Below, one piece after another: positions 1-9,375 of a stretch of 64,000 bases of DNA. The notes under the pieces were generated by a model. That model ran no database searches. It was not told the origin of the DNA and saw only the letters and a program-made list of their open reading frames with translations. This DNA comes from Rhodanobacter sp. FDAARGOS 1247. Lineage in GTDB: Bacteria > Pseudomonadota > Gammaproteobacteria > Xanthomonadales > Rhodanobacteraceae. The stretch's first letter is position 1. Every line of letters starts with the position of its first letter. Made by a program: the position numbers and the translations under genes. Where the stretch lies: assembly GCF_016889805.1 (NCBI RefSeq), contig NZ_CP069535.1, forward strand, positions 496,001 to 560,000, written 5' to 3'.

Positions 1-733
1 CACCACCAATTCCGATTCCGGTGTGCGCGAGCTGTCCCGGGTGTACGCCGTGATCGAGGCGATGGAGAAACACGAGCTGCCGCTGCTGCTGCATGGTGAG
101 GTCACCGATCCGGATATCGACATCTTCGATCGCGAGCGGGTGTTCATCGAGCGTCACCTGTTGCCGCTGCGCGAACGCTTCCCCGCGCTGCGCATGGTGC
201 TGGAACACATCACCACCCGCGACGCGGCCGAGTTCGTCAGCGGAGCGCCGAGCAACGTGGCGGCCACGATCACCGCCCATCACCTGCTGCTCAATCGCAA
301 CGCGTTGTTCGAAGGCGGCATCCGCCCGCACAATTACTGTGCGCCGATCCTCAAGCGCGAGACGCATCGCGCGGCCCTGCTGCAGGCGGCCACCAGCGGC
401 GATCCGCACTTTTTTCTGGGCACGGACAGCGCGCCGCATCCGCGCGAGGCGAAGGAAACGGGTTGCGGCTGCGCTGGCTTGTACACGGCGCATGCTGCGC
501 TGGAGCTGTATGCCGAGGCGTTCGAGCAGGCGGGCCGGCTGGAGCAGTTGGAGGCGTTCGCCAGTTTCCACGGCCCGGATTTCTATCGCCTGCCGCGCAA
601 TACGGATCGGGTCGTGCTCGAACGCGCGCCATGGACCGTGCCAGACGAATACCCGCTGGCCGGTTCCACCTGCAAACCGATGCGGGCAGGCGAATCAGTC
701 GCCTGGTCAGTGGTGGGAACGACGCCACGCTGA
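1..733 (+). CDS. pyrC: Dihydroorotase, 3' part (partial at window edge)
   Basis: The reading frame is already open at base 2 and ends in TGA at 731-733, so only about 243 C-terminal codons are present; the family (class II, E. coli type) has about 345 residues. It would convert N-carbamoyl-aspartate to dihydroorotate in de novo pyrimidine synthesis. The first visible residues, ATTNSDSGV, match the stretch just after the carboxylated lysine, which lies outside the window. Metal-ligand histidines are visible in LLLHGEV and LEHIT, and the late catalytic aspartate in FLGTDSAPH. It converges on the tautomerase gene with a 26-base gap. Confidence 0.95.
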   Translation, partial: TTNSDSGVRELSRVYAVIEAMEKHELPLLLHGEVTDPDIDIFDRERVFIERHLLPLRERFPALRMVLEHITTRDAAEFVSGAPSNVAATITAHHLLLNRNALFEGGIRPHNYCAPILKRETHRAALLQAATSGDPHFFLGTDSAPHPREAKETGCGCAGLYTAHAALELYAEAFEQAGRLEQLEAFASFHGPDFYRLPRNTDRVVLERAPWTVPDEYPLAGSTCKPMRAGESVAWSVVGTTPR

Positions 734-759
734 GTGGATCTTTCCGCCGGCAGCGAACC

Positions 760-1140
760 TTACGCGTACTGCGCGATCCCGTTGCCGAACGACCAGTTCT
801 CCTTCGCCACCTCGAGCAGGTTGATGAAGACGTCTTCCGGGCGCAGGCCCGGGTCGGCGGAAAATTTCTCCGCGATGCTTCGGTACAGCGCCTGCTTCTG
901 CTCCACCGTGCGTCCCTGGTTGCAGGTGATCTGCACGATCACCAAGTCGTCGCTGCGGGCGATGCCAAGGTAGTTCGGGTCGTAGTCGAATTCGTCCGCG
1001 TCGTGCTGGTTGACCAGGATGAAGCGGTCGTCTTCCGGCACGTTGAAGGTCTCGCGCATGGCCTGGTAGATGCCATTGCGCAGGGCGGCTAGCTGTGCGG
1101 GCGACTTGCCACGACGCAGGGCGATACGGACGAGGGGCAT
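760..1140 (-). CDS. Tautomerase family protein (4-oxalocrotonate tautomerase-like)
   Basis: 126 residues. The mature N-terminus would be Pro2 (MPLVRIALRRG), the catalytic base of the tautomerase superfamily after methionine removal. The length is about twice that of classic 4-OT subunits, as in the larger tautomerase branch whose members act on small keto or halogenated acids or have no known substrate. It lies alone, convergent with pyrC and 75 bases downstream of the glutamate-cysteine ligase gene on the same strand. The substrate cannot be read from sequence. Confidence 0.8.
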   Translation of the reverse strand: MPLVRIALRRGKSPAQLAALRNGIYQAMRETFNVPEDDRFILVNQHDADEFDYDPNYLGIARSDDLVIVQITCNQGRTVEQKQALYRSIAEKFSADPGLRPEDVFINLLEVAKENWSFGNGIAQYA

Positions 1141-1215
1141 GGGTTTCTCCGGGGAGACGGCATGGCACGGTCAGGCTGAACGCAGCGAACCTCAGCCTGT
1201 GATGTCGTCGGTGAT

Positions 1216-2583
1216 TCAGTAGGCGAACTCGCGGAACACCGGGTCGACGATGCCGTTCCACGCGCCGTGGAACAGTTCCAGCTTGCGTTCGGCCGGGGTC
1301 TGGTTGGCCTGCACGATTTCGATCAGCGGTTCGAGGAAGATGCTTTCGTCGGCACCGTTCTTGTTCAAGCGGGCGCGGCGCTTGAGGCCGTGGGCGGCGA
1401 TCTTCAGCGCTTCCTCGGCCAGGTCGCGCACCGTGCCGCCGCGGAATGGCAGCTTCAGCGCGTGCTTCGGTACGCCGTCGCGCAGGGCGTGGCGCTCTGC
1501 CGGGGAGAAGTCCCTGATCAGGTCCCAGGCGGCGTCCAGCGCTTCCTGGTCGTACAGCAGGCCGACCCAGAACGCGGGCAAGGCGCACAGGCGATTCCAC
1601 GGGCCGCCGTCGGCGCCGCGCATTTCCAGGTACTGCTTCAGGCGCACTTCCGGGAAGGCCGTGGTGAGGTGGTCGGCGAAGTCCTTCATGGTGGCGTGCG
1701 TGCCGGGCAGGGCGGCCAGTTCGCCGGTCATGAACTGCTTGAAATCCTGGCCGGCGAGGTCGAGGTACTGGCCGTTCTGCAGGCTGAAGTACATCGGCAC
1801 GTCGAGGATGTAGTCGACGTAGCGTTCGTAACCGAAGCCGTCGGCGAAGACGAAGTCGAGCATGCCGGTGCGATCCTTGTCGGTATCGGTCCAGATGTGC
1901 GAGCGATACGACAGATAGCCGTTTGGACGTCCTTCGGTGAACGGCGAGTCGGCGAACAGCGCGGTGGCGATCGGCTGCAGCGCCAGGCTGGTGCGGAACT
2001 TCTTGATCATGTCCGCTTCGGACGAGAAGTCCAGGTTCACCTGCACCGTGCAGGTGCGCGTCATCATGTCCAGGCCCAGCGAGCCGACCTTGGGCATGTA
2101 TTCGCGCATGATCTTGTAGCGGCCCTTGGGCATCCACGGCATCTCGTCGCGGCGCCACTTCGGCTGGAAGCCCATGCCGAGGAAGCCGAGGCCGAGTTCG
2201 TCGGCGACCGAGCGCACGTCCTTCAGATGCGAGTTCACCTCGCAACAGGTCTGGTGGATCGTCTCCAGCATCGCGCCGGAGAGTTCCAGCTGGCCGGCCG
2301 GCTCCAGCGTGATCGAGGCGCCGTTGCGCGACAACGCGACCGGGTTCTCGCCCTCGCGCGCCACGTCCCAGCCGTAACGGGTGGCCAGCGTCTCCAGCAG
2401 GACCTTGATGCCGCGATCGCCCTCGAAGGTGGGCGGGCGCAGGTCGTCGGTGCGGAAACCGAACTTCTCGTGCTCGGTGCCGATGCGCCAGGCTTCGCGC
2501 GGCTTCTCGCCCGCCGCAAGGTAATCCGCAAGCTGCTGGCGACCCGCAATCGGGATGCTCTTCACGGCGCTGGGTATGGACAC
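1216..2583 (-). CDS. gshA: Glutamate-cysteine ligase (plant/proteobacterial class)
   Basis: Catalyses the first step of glutathione synthesis, ATP-dependent gamma-glutamylcysteine formation, in the cytosol. The N-terminal [12 protein letters not shown] and the later [19 protein letters not shown] stretch are hallmarks of the EgtA/GCS2-type enzymes of plants and many proteobacteria, not of E. coli GshA. I chose GTG at 2583 because a GAGG lies 8 bases upstream and the resulting 455 residues match the family length. The open frame continues upstream to an ATG at 2673, but that adds a proline/arginine-rich stretch that looks untranslated. The gene runs in the same direction as the acyltransferase gene upstream. 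Confidence 0.9.
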   Translation of the reverse strand: MSIPSAVKSIPIAGRQQLADYLAAGEKPREAWRIGTEHEKFGFRTDDLRPPTFEGDRGIKVLLETLATRYGWDVAREGENPVALSRNGASITLEPAGQLELSGAMLETIHQTCCEVNSHLKDVRSVADELGLGFLGMGFQPKWRRDEMPWMPKGRYKIMREYMPKVGSLGLDMMTRTCTVQVNLDFSSEADMIKKFRTSLALQPIATALFADSPFTEGRPNGYLSYRSHIWTDTDKDRTGMLDFVFADGFGYERYVDYILDVPMYFSLQNGQYLDLAGQDFKQFMTGELAALPGTHATMKDFADHLTTAFPEVRLKQYLEMRGADGGPWNRLCALPAFWVGLLYDQEALDAAWDLIRDFSPAERHALRDGVPKHALKLPFRGGTVRDLAEEALKIAAHGLKRRARLNKNGADESIFLEPLIEIVQANQTPAERKLELFHGAWNGIVDPVFREFAY

Positions 2584-2736
2584 GGGCAAGGCCTCGCTGG
2601 GGGAGCCGACACTATGGGGGCGACGCATGTCGACGAAAAGGGGGTCTGGTGGCACGCGCGGCCGACGGGACATTGGAACATCACGCGGCCAGGGACGCCT
2701 TGCGCTGGATCAGGTGCGGTGACTCGCGCCGCATCG

Positions 2737-3816
2737 TCAGTGGGCGAAGTCGGGAAACCAGGCGCGAAGTCGCCGTTTCAGCGCCAGCGCCGGGGCCTCC
2801 ACCGCATGCCACGAGCACCATGCCATCATCAGGGTGACGACGGCGGCCATGGCTGCCGTGGCCGGGTATGAAGGCGCCACCGGCCAAAGGTGCACGCTGA
2901 GCTGCTGCACGAAGTAGGCGTACAGATAGGCGCCGTAGGACAGGTCGCCGAAGCAGGCCGCCGAACGCAGTCCCGGCGTGCTTTGCTGTCCGAACCACAG
3001 GGTGAACGGCACCAGCACGGCCCATTGCGCCAGTCGTGCGTGCTGCAGCAGGGCAGCGGCCAGCAGGCAGGTTGCCAGGGCGGCCGCCACGGCCAGGCGC
3101 CGCCGGCTGATCTCGACGACGAACTGGCGCGCGCAGACGCCGCCGAAGAAGAACGCGGTGTAGAAGTAGCAGAGGTTGTCGAAGCTGTTGTCACGGGCGT
3201 GCCCGGGCAGCGTCTTGGCGTACATCACCGCGACCACGAGCAGCGCGAGCAGGCTGAAGATCCTGCGGCGCAGGCCGATGGCGCCGAGCACGGCGACATA
3301 GGCATAGCACTTCGCCTCCAGGGGTATCGTCCACCAGCTGCCATTGACCGCCGACAGGATCGCGTTGGCCGGCGCCGTGGCGAATACCCCCGGCAGCGTG
3401 TAGTAGGCGCGCAACTGGGCGTTGAAGGTGATGAAGCGGCGGGTCTCGCGACCGAAATAGTCGTGCAGCGGCAAGGTGGTGAGCGCGGCTGCGGCGACCA
3501 CGATGACCAGCGTGGCGACGATCAGCGCAGGCCAGATGCGCAGGAACCGGCGCATGGCGAAACGCATGATGTGCGGGTCGTGGTACCAGCTCTCGGTGAC
3601 CAGGTAGCCGCTCATGGTGAAGAACATCGCGACCGCGATCGAGCCGAGCGTCATGCCCTCGGCCAGGGTGGCCTCATGCAGGCCAAGCAGCACGAACTGG
3701 TGCGAGGCCAGCACCATCAGCGAGGCGACCAGCCGCAGCCCGTCGAAATTGTTGGCATGTTCGCCGGAGGGCGAAAAACGAGGAGGGTTGATCACGAAGA
3801 TCCTTTTCGCCGCCAT
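2737..3816 (-). CDS. Acyltransferase 3 (OafA/YrhL-like) membrane protein
   Basis: About 359 residues with roughly ten hydrophobic segments. The first carries NFDGLRLVASLMVLASHQFV, typical of the membrane acyltransferase-3 family, with the conserved histidine near the end of the first transmembrane helix. FFTMSGYLV is the second family signature. Such proteins O-acylate surface glycans (O-antigen, exopolysaccharide, peptidoglycan) from acyl-CoA in the inner membrane; the acceptor is not evident because no glycan genes flank it. ATG 3816 is preferred over 3834 because GGAG sits 8 bases before it. Confidence 0.85.
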   Translation of the reverse strand: MAAKRIFVINPPRFSPSGEHANNFDGLRLVASLMVLASHQFVLLGLHEATLAEGMTLGSIAVAMFFTMSGYLVTESWYHDPHIMRFAMRRFLRIWPALIVATLVIVVAAAALTTLPLHDYFGRETRRFITFNAQLRAYYTLPGVFATAPANAILSAVNGSWWTIPLEAKCYAYVAVLGAIGLRRRIFSLLALLVVAVMYAKTLPGHARDNSFDNLCYFYTAFFFGGVCARQFVVEISRRRLAVAAALATCLLAAALLQHARLAQWAVLVPFTLWFGQQSTPGLRSAACFGDLSYGAYLYAYFVQQLSVHLWPVAPSYPATAAMAAVVTLMMAWCSWHAVEAPALALKRRLRAWFPDFAH

Positions 3817-3852
3817 GCCGATGGCTCCGCGCATCGCCCGAAGCCATCGCCA

Positions 3853-3883
3853 CGAACAAACAGGGCCGGCATGGCCGGCCCTG
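3853..3883 (-). terminator. Rho-gene terminator hairpin
   Basis: On the minus strand a 10-base-pair perfect stem (CAGGGCCGGC / GCCGGCCCTG, 3861-3870 and 3874-3883) with a 3-base loop starts four bases after the rho stop codon. It is followed by TTTGTTCG. This has the shape of an intrinsic terminator with a short, interrupted U tract. Confidence 0.65.
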
Positions 3884-3887
3884 TTCT

Positions 3888-5729
3888 TCAGCGCTTCATG
3901 GAATTGAAGAACTCGTCGTTGGACTTGGTGTTCTTCATCTTGTCGAGCATGAATTCCATCGCGCTCAACTCGTCCATCGGGTGCAGCAGTTTGCGCAGGA
4001 TCCAGATCTTGGCCAGCATGTCCGGTTCGATCAGCAGGTCCTCGCGGCGGGTGCCGGAGCGGTTGATGTCGATCGCCGGGTAGACGCGCTTCTCGGAGAT
4101 GCGGCGGGACAGGTGCACTTCCATGTTGCCGGTGCCCTTGAACTCCTCGTAGATCACCTCGTCCATCTTGCTGCCGGTTTCGGTCAGCGCGGTGGCGATG
4201 ATGGTCAGGCTGCCGCCTTCCTCGACGTTGCGGGCGGCGCCGAAGAAGCGCTTCGGGCGCTGCAGCGCGTTCGCGTCCACGCCGCCGGTGAGCACCTTGC
4301 CGGAGCTGGGGATCACGGTGTTGTAGGCACGCGCCAGGCGGGTGATCGAGTCGAGCAGGATGATCACGTCCTTCTTGTGCTCGACCAGGCGCTTGGCCCG
4401 CTCGATCACCATTTCGGCGACCTGCACGTGGCGCACGGCCGGCTCGTCGAAGGTGGAGCTGATGACCTCGGCGCGCACGGTGCGGGCGATCTCGGTGACT
4501 TCCTCCGGACGCTCGTCGATCAGCAGCATGATCAGGTGCGATTCGGGATGGTTGTACTGGATCGCCTGGGCGATGTTCTGCAGCATCATCGTCTTGCCGG
4601 ATTTCGGCTGGGAGACGATCAGGCCGCGCTGGCCCTTGCCGATCGGTGCGATCAGGTCGAGGATGCGGCCGGTGATGTCCTCGCTCGATCCGTTGCCGCG
4701 CTCCAGCTTGAACGCCTTGCGCGGGAACAGCGGGGTGAGGTTCTCGAACAGCATCTTGTTCTTCGACGCTTCCGGCGGATCACCGTTGATATCGTCGACG
4801 CGCAGCATGGCGAAGTAGCGTTCGCCTTCCTTCGGGTGGCGCACGCGACCGGTGATGTAGTCGCCGGTGCGCAGGTTGAAGCGGCGGATCTGGCTGGGCG
4901 AGACGTAGATGTCGTCGGGGCCGGCCAGGTACGACTCGTCGGCCGAGCGCAGGAAGCCGAAGCCGTCCTGCAGGATTTCCAGCACGCCTTCGGCCCAGAT
5001 GCCGCCGCCGGAACGGGCATGCGCCTTGAGCACGTTGAAGATCACGTCCTGCTTGCGGGCGCGGGCGACGCCTTCGTGCACGCCCAGCGACTCGGCGAAC
5101 TCCAGCAGCTGCGGCGCGCGCATGCGCTTGAGTTCGGTGAGGTTGATCAGGCGGCTGTCGCTGCCCGGATCGGCGTTGTCGTCATCCACCGGCAGGCCGT
5201 TCGGGTTCGGGCGCGGATGGTTCTGCGGGCGGCCCTGTTGCTGGTTGCTGCGCTCGCCGCGGTCACCGCGTTCGTTGCGCCGGCGGCGGCCACGACCTTC
5301 GCGGGCGCCATTGTTCTGGCCACCATTCGGATTCGGGTTGGCGCCGGGCGCCGGCGCCGGGTTCGGTCCGCCCTGGTTCGCGGCCTGGTTCGGGTTCGAC
5401 GATGGCGCATTCTGCTGGCCGTTCTGCTGGCCGGCGTTGTCGCGCGGTTCCTGCGCTGCGCGCGGCGCGGCAGGCTCGGTCGTGGTCATCGGCAGGCTCG
5501 CCTGGGCAGGTGCGGGTGCGGGTGCTGGTGCAGGTGATGGAACAGGCGCCGGAGCAGGCGCTGGCGCTGCGGCCTTTTCGCCGCCGGCAGCCTTCTCGGC
5601 GTTCGCCGCGGCAATCGCCGCTGCGCTGCGTCGGGGCGCGCGGGCGCGCGGCTCGGGCTTGCCCTCGACCACGGGCCTGGTGTCGACACTTTTGGCGTCG
5701 TTCGGAATTTTGTTATCGGTATCGGACAC
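3888..5729 (-). CDS. rho: Transcription termination factor Rho with long disordered N-terminal extension
   Basis: Hexameric RNA-dependent ATPase that ends transcription. The core starts near residue 193 with [20 protein letters not shown] (Rho N domain). The cold-shock-like RNA-binding domain (DGFGFLRS) follows, then the ATPase with the Walker A region [10 protein letters not shown] near residue 375 and [11 protein letters not shown]. The total is 613 residues against about 420 in E. coli. The extra ~190 N-terminal residues are a Pro-Ala repeat (about 46-76) and an Asn/Gln/Gly/Arg-rich tract (about 93-171). The frame also offers TTG at 5735, but GTG at 5729 has GAGG at 7-base spacing. trxA lies upstream on the same strand, as in other gammaproteobacteria. 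Confidence 0.97.
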   Translation of the reverse strand: MSDTDNKIPNDAKSVDTRPVVEGKPEPRARAPRRSAAAIAAANAEKAAGGEKAAAPAPAPAPVPSPAPAPAPAPAQASLPMTTTEPAAPRAAQEPRDNAGQQNGQQNAPSSNPNQAANQGGPNPAPAPGANPNPNGGQNNGAREGRGRRRRNERGDRGERSNQQQGRPQNHPRPNPNGLPVDDDNADPGSDSRLINLTELKRMRAPQLLEFAESLGVHEGVARARKQDVIFNVLKAHARSGGGIWAEGVLEILQDGFGFLRSADESYLAGPDDIYVSPSQIRRFNLRTGDYITGRVRHPKEGERYFAMLRVDDINGDPPEASKNKMLFENLTPLFPRKAFKLERGNGSSEDITGRILDLIAPIGKGQRGLIVSQPKSGKTMMLQNIAQAIQYNHPESHLIMLLIDERPEEVTEIARTVRAEVISSTFDEPAVRHVQVAEMVIERAKRLVEHKKDVIILLDSITRLARAYNTVIPSSGKVLTGGVDANALQRPKRFFGAARNVEEGGSLTIIATALTETGSKMDEVIYEEFKGTGNMEVHLSRRISEKRVYPAIDINRSGTRREDLLIEPDMLAKIWILRKLLHPMDELSAMEFMLDKMKNTKSNDEFFNSMKR

Positions 5730-5916
5730 GGGCAATCCTCGCGGGGCGCCGTTGAATTACAGGAGGGAGGGTGTGCGTCGCGCGGAGGGCGCAAGGGGAC
5801 AGGACTGTCCCGACGGACGCGAGGAATCTAGCACCCGTCGTGGTTCGGCGTAAAGCCTCGCGAGCCTGCCGGGCTGTGCCGGACAGGCTGCGGATGACGG
5901 ATCTGCAACGGGTGGC

Positions 5917-6243
5917 TCAGATGGCCTTGTCGATCATCTGGGTCAGCTGACCCTTGCTGACGGCGCCGATCTGGGTCGCCTCGACCTTGCCGTTCTTGAA
6001 CACCATCAGGGTCGGGATGCCGCGCACGCCGTAGGTGCGCGGGGTCTGCTGGTTCTGGTCGATGTTGACCTTGACGATGCGCAGCTTGCCTTCGTACTGG
6101 CTGGCCAGCTCGTCCAGCATCGGCGCGATGGCCTTGCACGGGCCGCACCATTCCGCCCAGAAATCCAGCAGCACGGGGGTTTCGGACTTGAGCACCTGCT
6201 CTTCGAAGGCGTCGTCGTTCACATGGGTAATCAGGTCGCTCAC
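5917..6243 (-). CDS. trxA: Thioredoxin 1
   Basis: 108 residues, the normal length for TrxA. The redox-active WCGPCK motif and the cis-proline region [12 protein letters not shown] are intact. It reduces cytosolic protein disulfides using electrons from thioredoxin reductase. The start is GTG with GGAG 7 bases upstream. It precedes rho on the same strand with a 187-base spacer and is divergent from rhlB, which matches the rhlB-trxA-rho neighbourhood of gammaproteobacteria. Confidence 0.97.
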   Translation of the reverse strand: MSDLITHVNDDAFEEQVLKSETPVLLDFWAEWCGPCKAIAPMLDELASQYEGKLRIVKVNIDQNQQTPRTYGVRGIPTLMVFKNGKVEATQIGAVSKGQLTQMIDKAI

Positions 6244-6797
6244 CGGGGATCTCCGTGGCAGGGGGCCAGAACTGGCAGGCCGAAAACAATGGGGTGGTCA
6301 GGGCGGAAAAACAAGGAGTGACGACGGGCGGGGCCGTCATCGGCTACACTCAGGCGCCCACGAAGCGCGGGTTGAGCCGGAAACAGGTCTTGCCGGGGCG
6401 GCAGATCTTCATTCCAGCGCAACTCCGGGCACGATTCAAGGGTGGCCTTCCAGGCCGCCTGTCAGACCGCCGGCAAAGACGGCGTCGCAGGGATCTGGAT
6501 GGCAGAGGTCCAGCGAGCAAGGCAATGCAGATTTGGCCAGGTTTTCCGATCGTTCGAGGCGAACAGCCGCAGCTGTTCAACGAAAGGGAGAGGGAAAGTT
6601 GACCAAATCTGCGTAGCCGCAGCCGCTGGCACTCTGCCCAGCAGACTCCTCCGCGTCGCTAGCTTGTTGACCCTGACGATTGAACGCTTCGCTGCGCATC
6701 GCGCACCCCGTCCTGCACCGTTTCGCGCCGAGGTTCGGCCGCCGAAACGGGTGCAGCGCATCACGCCGCCGTCAGGCCAAGGTCCCGAATTCCCCAT
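6244..6797. other. 554-base gap between trxA and rhlB
   Basis: This divergent intergenic region must hold the promoters of trxA (leftward) and rhlB (rightward), but I could not assign -35/-10 boxes with confidence. Short frames here have no ribosome binding site or family similarity, and I regard them as noncoding. The centre is occupied by the long imperfect palindrome annotated separately at 6501-6638. The stretch just before the rhlB start lacks a convincing Shine-Dalgarno sequence. Confidence 0.7.
6501..6638. repeat. Long imperfect palindrome (two 67-base arms, 4-base loop)
   Basis: The arms 6501-6567 and 6572-6638 match in inverted orientation at about 45 of 67 positions with no gap. 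The best blocks are GGCAGAG (6501), CCAGCG, GCAGATTTGG (6527-6536) with CCAAATCTGC (6603-6612), and the tip GAACAGC / GCTGTTC (6561-6567, 6572-6578). Weaker symmetry extends to about 6486-6653. The loop reads CGCA on the plus strand, and TGCG closed by C-G on the minus strand, which as RNA is a UNCG-type tetraloop. Function is unknown. It may be a structured trxA leader RNA, a protein-binding palindrome, or a decayed inverted-repeat element. Confidence 0.7.
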
Positions 6798-8549
6798 ATG
6801 TCCCAAACCGTACTCACCGAAACCTTCTTCACCAACTTCGATCTTCATCCGCTGCTGCAGCAGGGCCTGGACGACAGCGGCTTCACCCGCTGCACGCCGA
6901 TCCAGGAAATGACCCTGCCGCTGGCGCTGGCCGGTCGCGACGTCGCCGGCCAGGCGCAGACCGGCACCGGCAAGACCTGCGCCTTCCTGGTCGCACTGAT
7001 GAACCGCCTGCTGACCACGCCCGCCGTGGCCGACCGCAAGGACAGCGACCCGCGTGCGCTGATCATCGCGCCGACCCGCGAACTGGCGATCCAGATCGAC
7101 AAGGATGCGCGCAACATCGGCCAGCACACCGGCCTGAAGACCGCACTGATCTACGGCGGCGTCGACTACGACAAGCAGCGCCAGCAGCTGAAGGACGGTT
7201 GCGACATCATCATCGCCACCCCGGGCCGCATGCTCGACTACCACAAGCAGGGCGTGTTCAACCTCAACAGCGTCGAGGTGATGGTGATCGACGAGGCGGA
7301 CCGCATGTTCGACCTCGGCTTCATCAAGGACGTGCGCTTCATCTTCCGCAAGCTGCCGCCGCGCGAGCAGCGCCAGGTGCTGCTGTTCTCCGCCACCTTG
7401 AGCCATCGCGTGCTGGAACTGGCCTACGAGCACATGCACGAGGCCGAAAAGCTGGTGGTGGAAAGCGACAACGTCACCGCCGACAAGGTGCGCCAGGTCG
7501 TCTACTTCCCGGCCAAGGAAGAAAAGATGCCGCTGCTGCTGAACCTGATCGACAGGCACCAGCCCGCCCGCAGCATCATCTTCGTCAACACCAAGGCGGC
7601 CGCCGAACGGATCACCGAGCGCGTGAAGCGCCACGGCTGCCGCGTCGGCGCGATCTCCGGCGACGTGCCGCAGCTGAAGCGGCAGAAGCTGCTGCAGCGT
7701 TTCCAGGAAGGCCAGCTGGACATCCTGGTCGCCACCGACGTGGCCGCCCGCGGCCTGCACATCCCGGCGGTCAGCCACGTGTTCAACTACGACCTGCCGC
7801 ACGACGCCGAGGATTACGTGCACCGCATCGGCCGCACCGCCCGGCTCGGTGCCGAGGGCGATGCGATCAGCTTTGCCTGCGACCTGTACGCGATGTCGCT
7901 GCCAGATATCGAGACGTATATCGGGCAGAGCATTCCCGTCGCATCGATGGACCCCGACCTGCTGGTGATGCCGAAGCCGCGCGCGGTCGATGCCGAGTTT
8001 GCCGCGAATGCCGCTGCCGACAGCGCCGAGTTCGGCGACGTGGTGCCGCCGCGTCCGGGCGAGAAGCCCCGTCGCGGCAGTGATTCCAGCCGTGGTGGCG
8101 AGCGTGGCCGCGGTCCCCGCAGCGGCGGCGCGTCGCGGCCGCCGCGCGAGCGCAAGCCCGCCACCGAGACGGCTATCGCCAGCGAGCAGCCGGTGGCCGT
8201 GGCCGTGCACAGGACCGAGGCGGTCGCCGGTGCCGACGGCAGCGTCACCGCCGAAGGCGCGCGCAAGCCGCGCCGTCGGCGTGGCGGCCGCAATCGTCGC
8301 CGTGAAGGTGCGCCGGCCGACGGCGTGGCCGCGAACGGCCAGACCGGCGCCGTCGCCGAGGGCAATCGCGCCCCGCGTGGCGAGCGTCGCCCGCCGCGCG
8401 AGCGCAACGTCACCCAGCCCACCGAGAGCCCCGCGCACAGCCGGCCCTCGCGTCAGGTGGCGGTGACCTCGGGCAAGGCCGTCGAACAGGTCCATCCGCA
8501 GAAGCCGGGCCTGTTCCGCCGCCTGACGAAATTGTTCACCGGCCGCTGA
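6798..8549 (+). CDS. rhlB: DEAD-box RNA helicase RhlB with Arg/Gly-rich C-terminal tail
   Basis: ATP-dependent RNA unwinding; RhlB works with RNase E in the degradosome of gammaproteobacteria. Visible motifs in order are the Q motif region [13 protein letters not shown], Walker A AQTGTGKT (near residue 53), [12 protein letters not shown] in [10 protein letters not shown] (near 163), SAT (near 197), and [10 protein letters not shown]. The protein has 583 residues against about 420 in E. coli. The surplus from about residue 405 is Arg/Gly/Pro/Ala-rich and predicted disordered, ending in the amphipathic segment [13 protein letters not shown]. The tail resembles RNA-binding or degradosome-contact tails. 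No clear Shine-Dalgarno precedes ATG 6798. Confidence 0.93.
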   Translation: MSQTVLTETFFTNFDLHPLLQQGLDDSGFTRCTPIQEMTLPLALAGRDVAGQAQTGTGKTCAFLVALMNRLLTTPAVADRKDSDPRALIIAPTRELAIQIDKDARNIGQHTGLKTALIYGGVDYDKQRQQLKDGCDIIIATPGRMLDYHKQGVFNLNSVEVMVIDEADRMFDLGFIKDVRFIFRKLPPREQRQVLLFSATLSHRVLELAYEHMHEAEKLVVESDNVTADKVRQVVYFPAKEEKMPLLLNLIDRHQPARSIIFVNTKAAAERITERVKRHGCRVGAISGDVPQLKRQKLLQRFQEGQLDILVATDVAARGLHIPAVSHVFNYDLPHDAEDYVHRIGRTARLGAEGDAISFACDLYAMSLPDIETYIGQSIPVASMDPDLLVMPKPRAVDAEFAANAAADSAEFGDVVPPRPGEKPRRGSDSSRGGERGRGPRSGGASRPPRERKPATETAIASEQPVAVAVHRTEAVAGADGSVTAEGARKPRRRRGGRNRRREGAPADGVAANGQTGAVAEGNRAPRGERRPPRERNVTQPTESPAHSRPSRQVAVTSGKAVEQVHPQKPGLFRRLTKLFTGR

Positions 8550-8561
8550 AGCCCGACCGGG

Positions 8562-8618
8562 GCGGGCCGACGGCCCGCTCCCGATCCGCCGCGTTCTGAA
8601 TCAACCGCGGCGGATCGG
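8562..8618. repeat. Two GC-rich hairpins after rhlB
   Basis: The first is GCGGGCC-GAC-GGCCCGC (8562-8578, 7 base pairs). The second is a 13-base-pair perfect stem, CCGATCCGCCGCG (8581-8593) with CGCGGCGGATCGG (8606-8618), around a 12-base loop. No T run follows either, so they are not textbook intrinsic terminators. They may protect the rhlB mRNA 3' end or be REP-like repeats; the core GGGCCGACGGCCC recurs at 52145. Confidence 0.5.
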
Positions 8619-8697
8619 CGTGGCAAGACGTCATCTTGATGCCGGCATCCCTTATCCTTGCGGTTGATACGAAGCAACGCAGGCTCGGGGACGCTCG

Positions 8698-9375
8698 GTG
8701 ATCCAATTCGACCAGGTCAGCAAACGCTACGAGGGCGGCCACGAGGCGCTCTCGCAGTTGTCGTTCGAGGTGCCCACGGGCGAGATGGCCTTTGTCACCG
8801 GACATTCCGGTGCCGGCAAGAGCACCTTGCTGAAACTGCTGGGGCTGATCGAACGGCCATCGCACGGCACGATCAGCGTGGACGGCAAGAGCCTGGCGAA
8901 GATCCGCCACAGCGGCATACCGAAGTGGCGCCGGCACCTGGGCATGGTGTTCCAGGATCATCGCCTGCTGCTCGATCGCAGCGTGTTCGCCAACGTCGAG
9001 CTGCCGCTGGTGATCGGCGGCATCGCCCGGCCCGAGCGTGCGCGACGGGTGCGCGCGGCGCTGGAGAAAGTCGGCCTGCTCGCCTACGAACGGCAGCTGC
9101 CGGCCACGCTGTCCACCGGCGAGCAGCAGCGCGTCGGCATCGCCCGCGCCATCGTGGCGCGACCCAGCCTGCTGATCGCCGACGAACCCACCGGCAACCT
9201 CGATCCGCAACTGGCGGTGGAAATCATGGGCCTGTTCGACGAATTCCAGCAGGTCGGCACCACCGTGCTGATCGCCAGCCACGACCTGCCGCTGATCAAG
9301 CGCATGAAGAAGCGGGTGATCGTGCTGGACCATGGCCGGCTGGTCGCGGACCTGGCGGCGCAGGAGGTGTTGTGA
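8698..9375 (+). CDS. ftsE: Cell division ATP-binding protein FtsE
   Basis: ABC-type ATPase of the FtsEX complex, which activates septal peptidoglycan hydrolysis through EnvC. 225 residues with Walker A GHSGAGKST, signature LSTGEQQRVGIARA, Walker B LLIADEPTGNLD and H-loop ASHDLPL. The start is GTG at 8698. The stop overlaps the ftsX start (GTGA, 9372-9375), so the two are translationally coupled. The EnvC-like partner is encoded about 12 kb away at 21108-22331. Confidence 0.96.
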   Translation: MIQFDQVSKRYEGGHEALSQLSFEVPTGEMAFVTGHSGAGKSTLLKLLGLIERPSHGTISVDGKSLAKIRHSGIPKWRRHLGMVFQDHRLLLDRSVFANVELPLVIGGIARPERARRVRAALEKVGLLAYERQLPATLSTGEQQRVGIARAIVARPSLLIADEPTGNLDPQLAVEIMGLFDEFQQVGTTVLIASHDLPLIKRMKKRVIVLDHGRLVADLAAQEVL

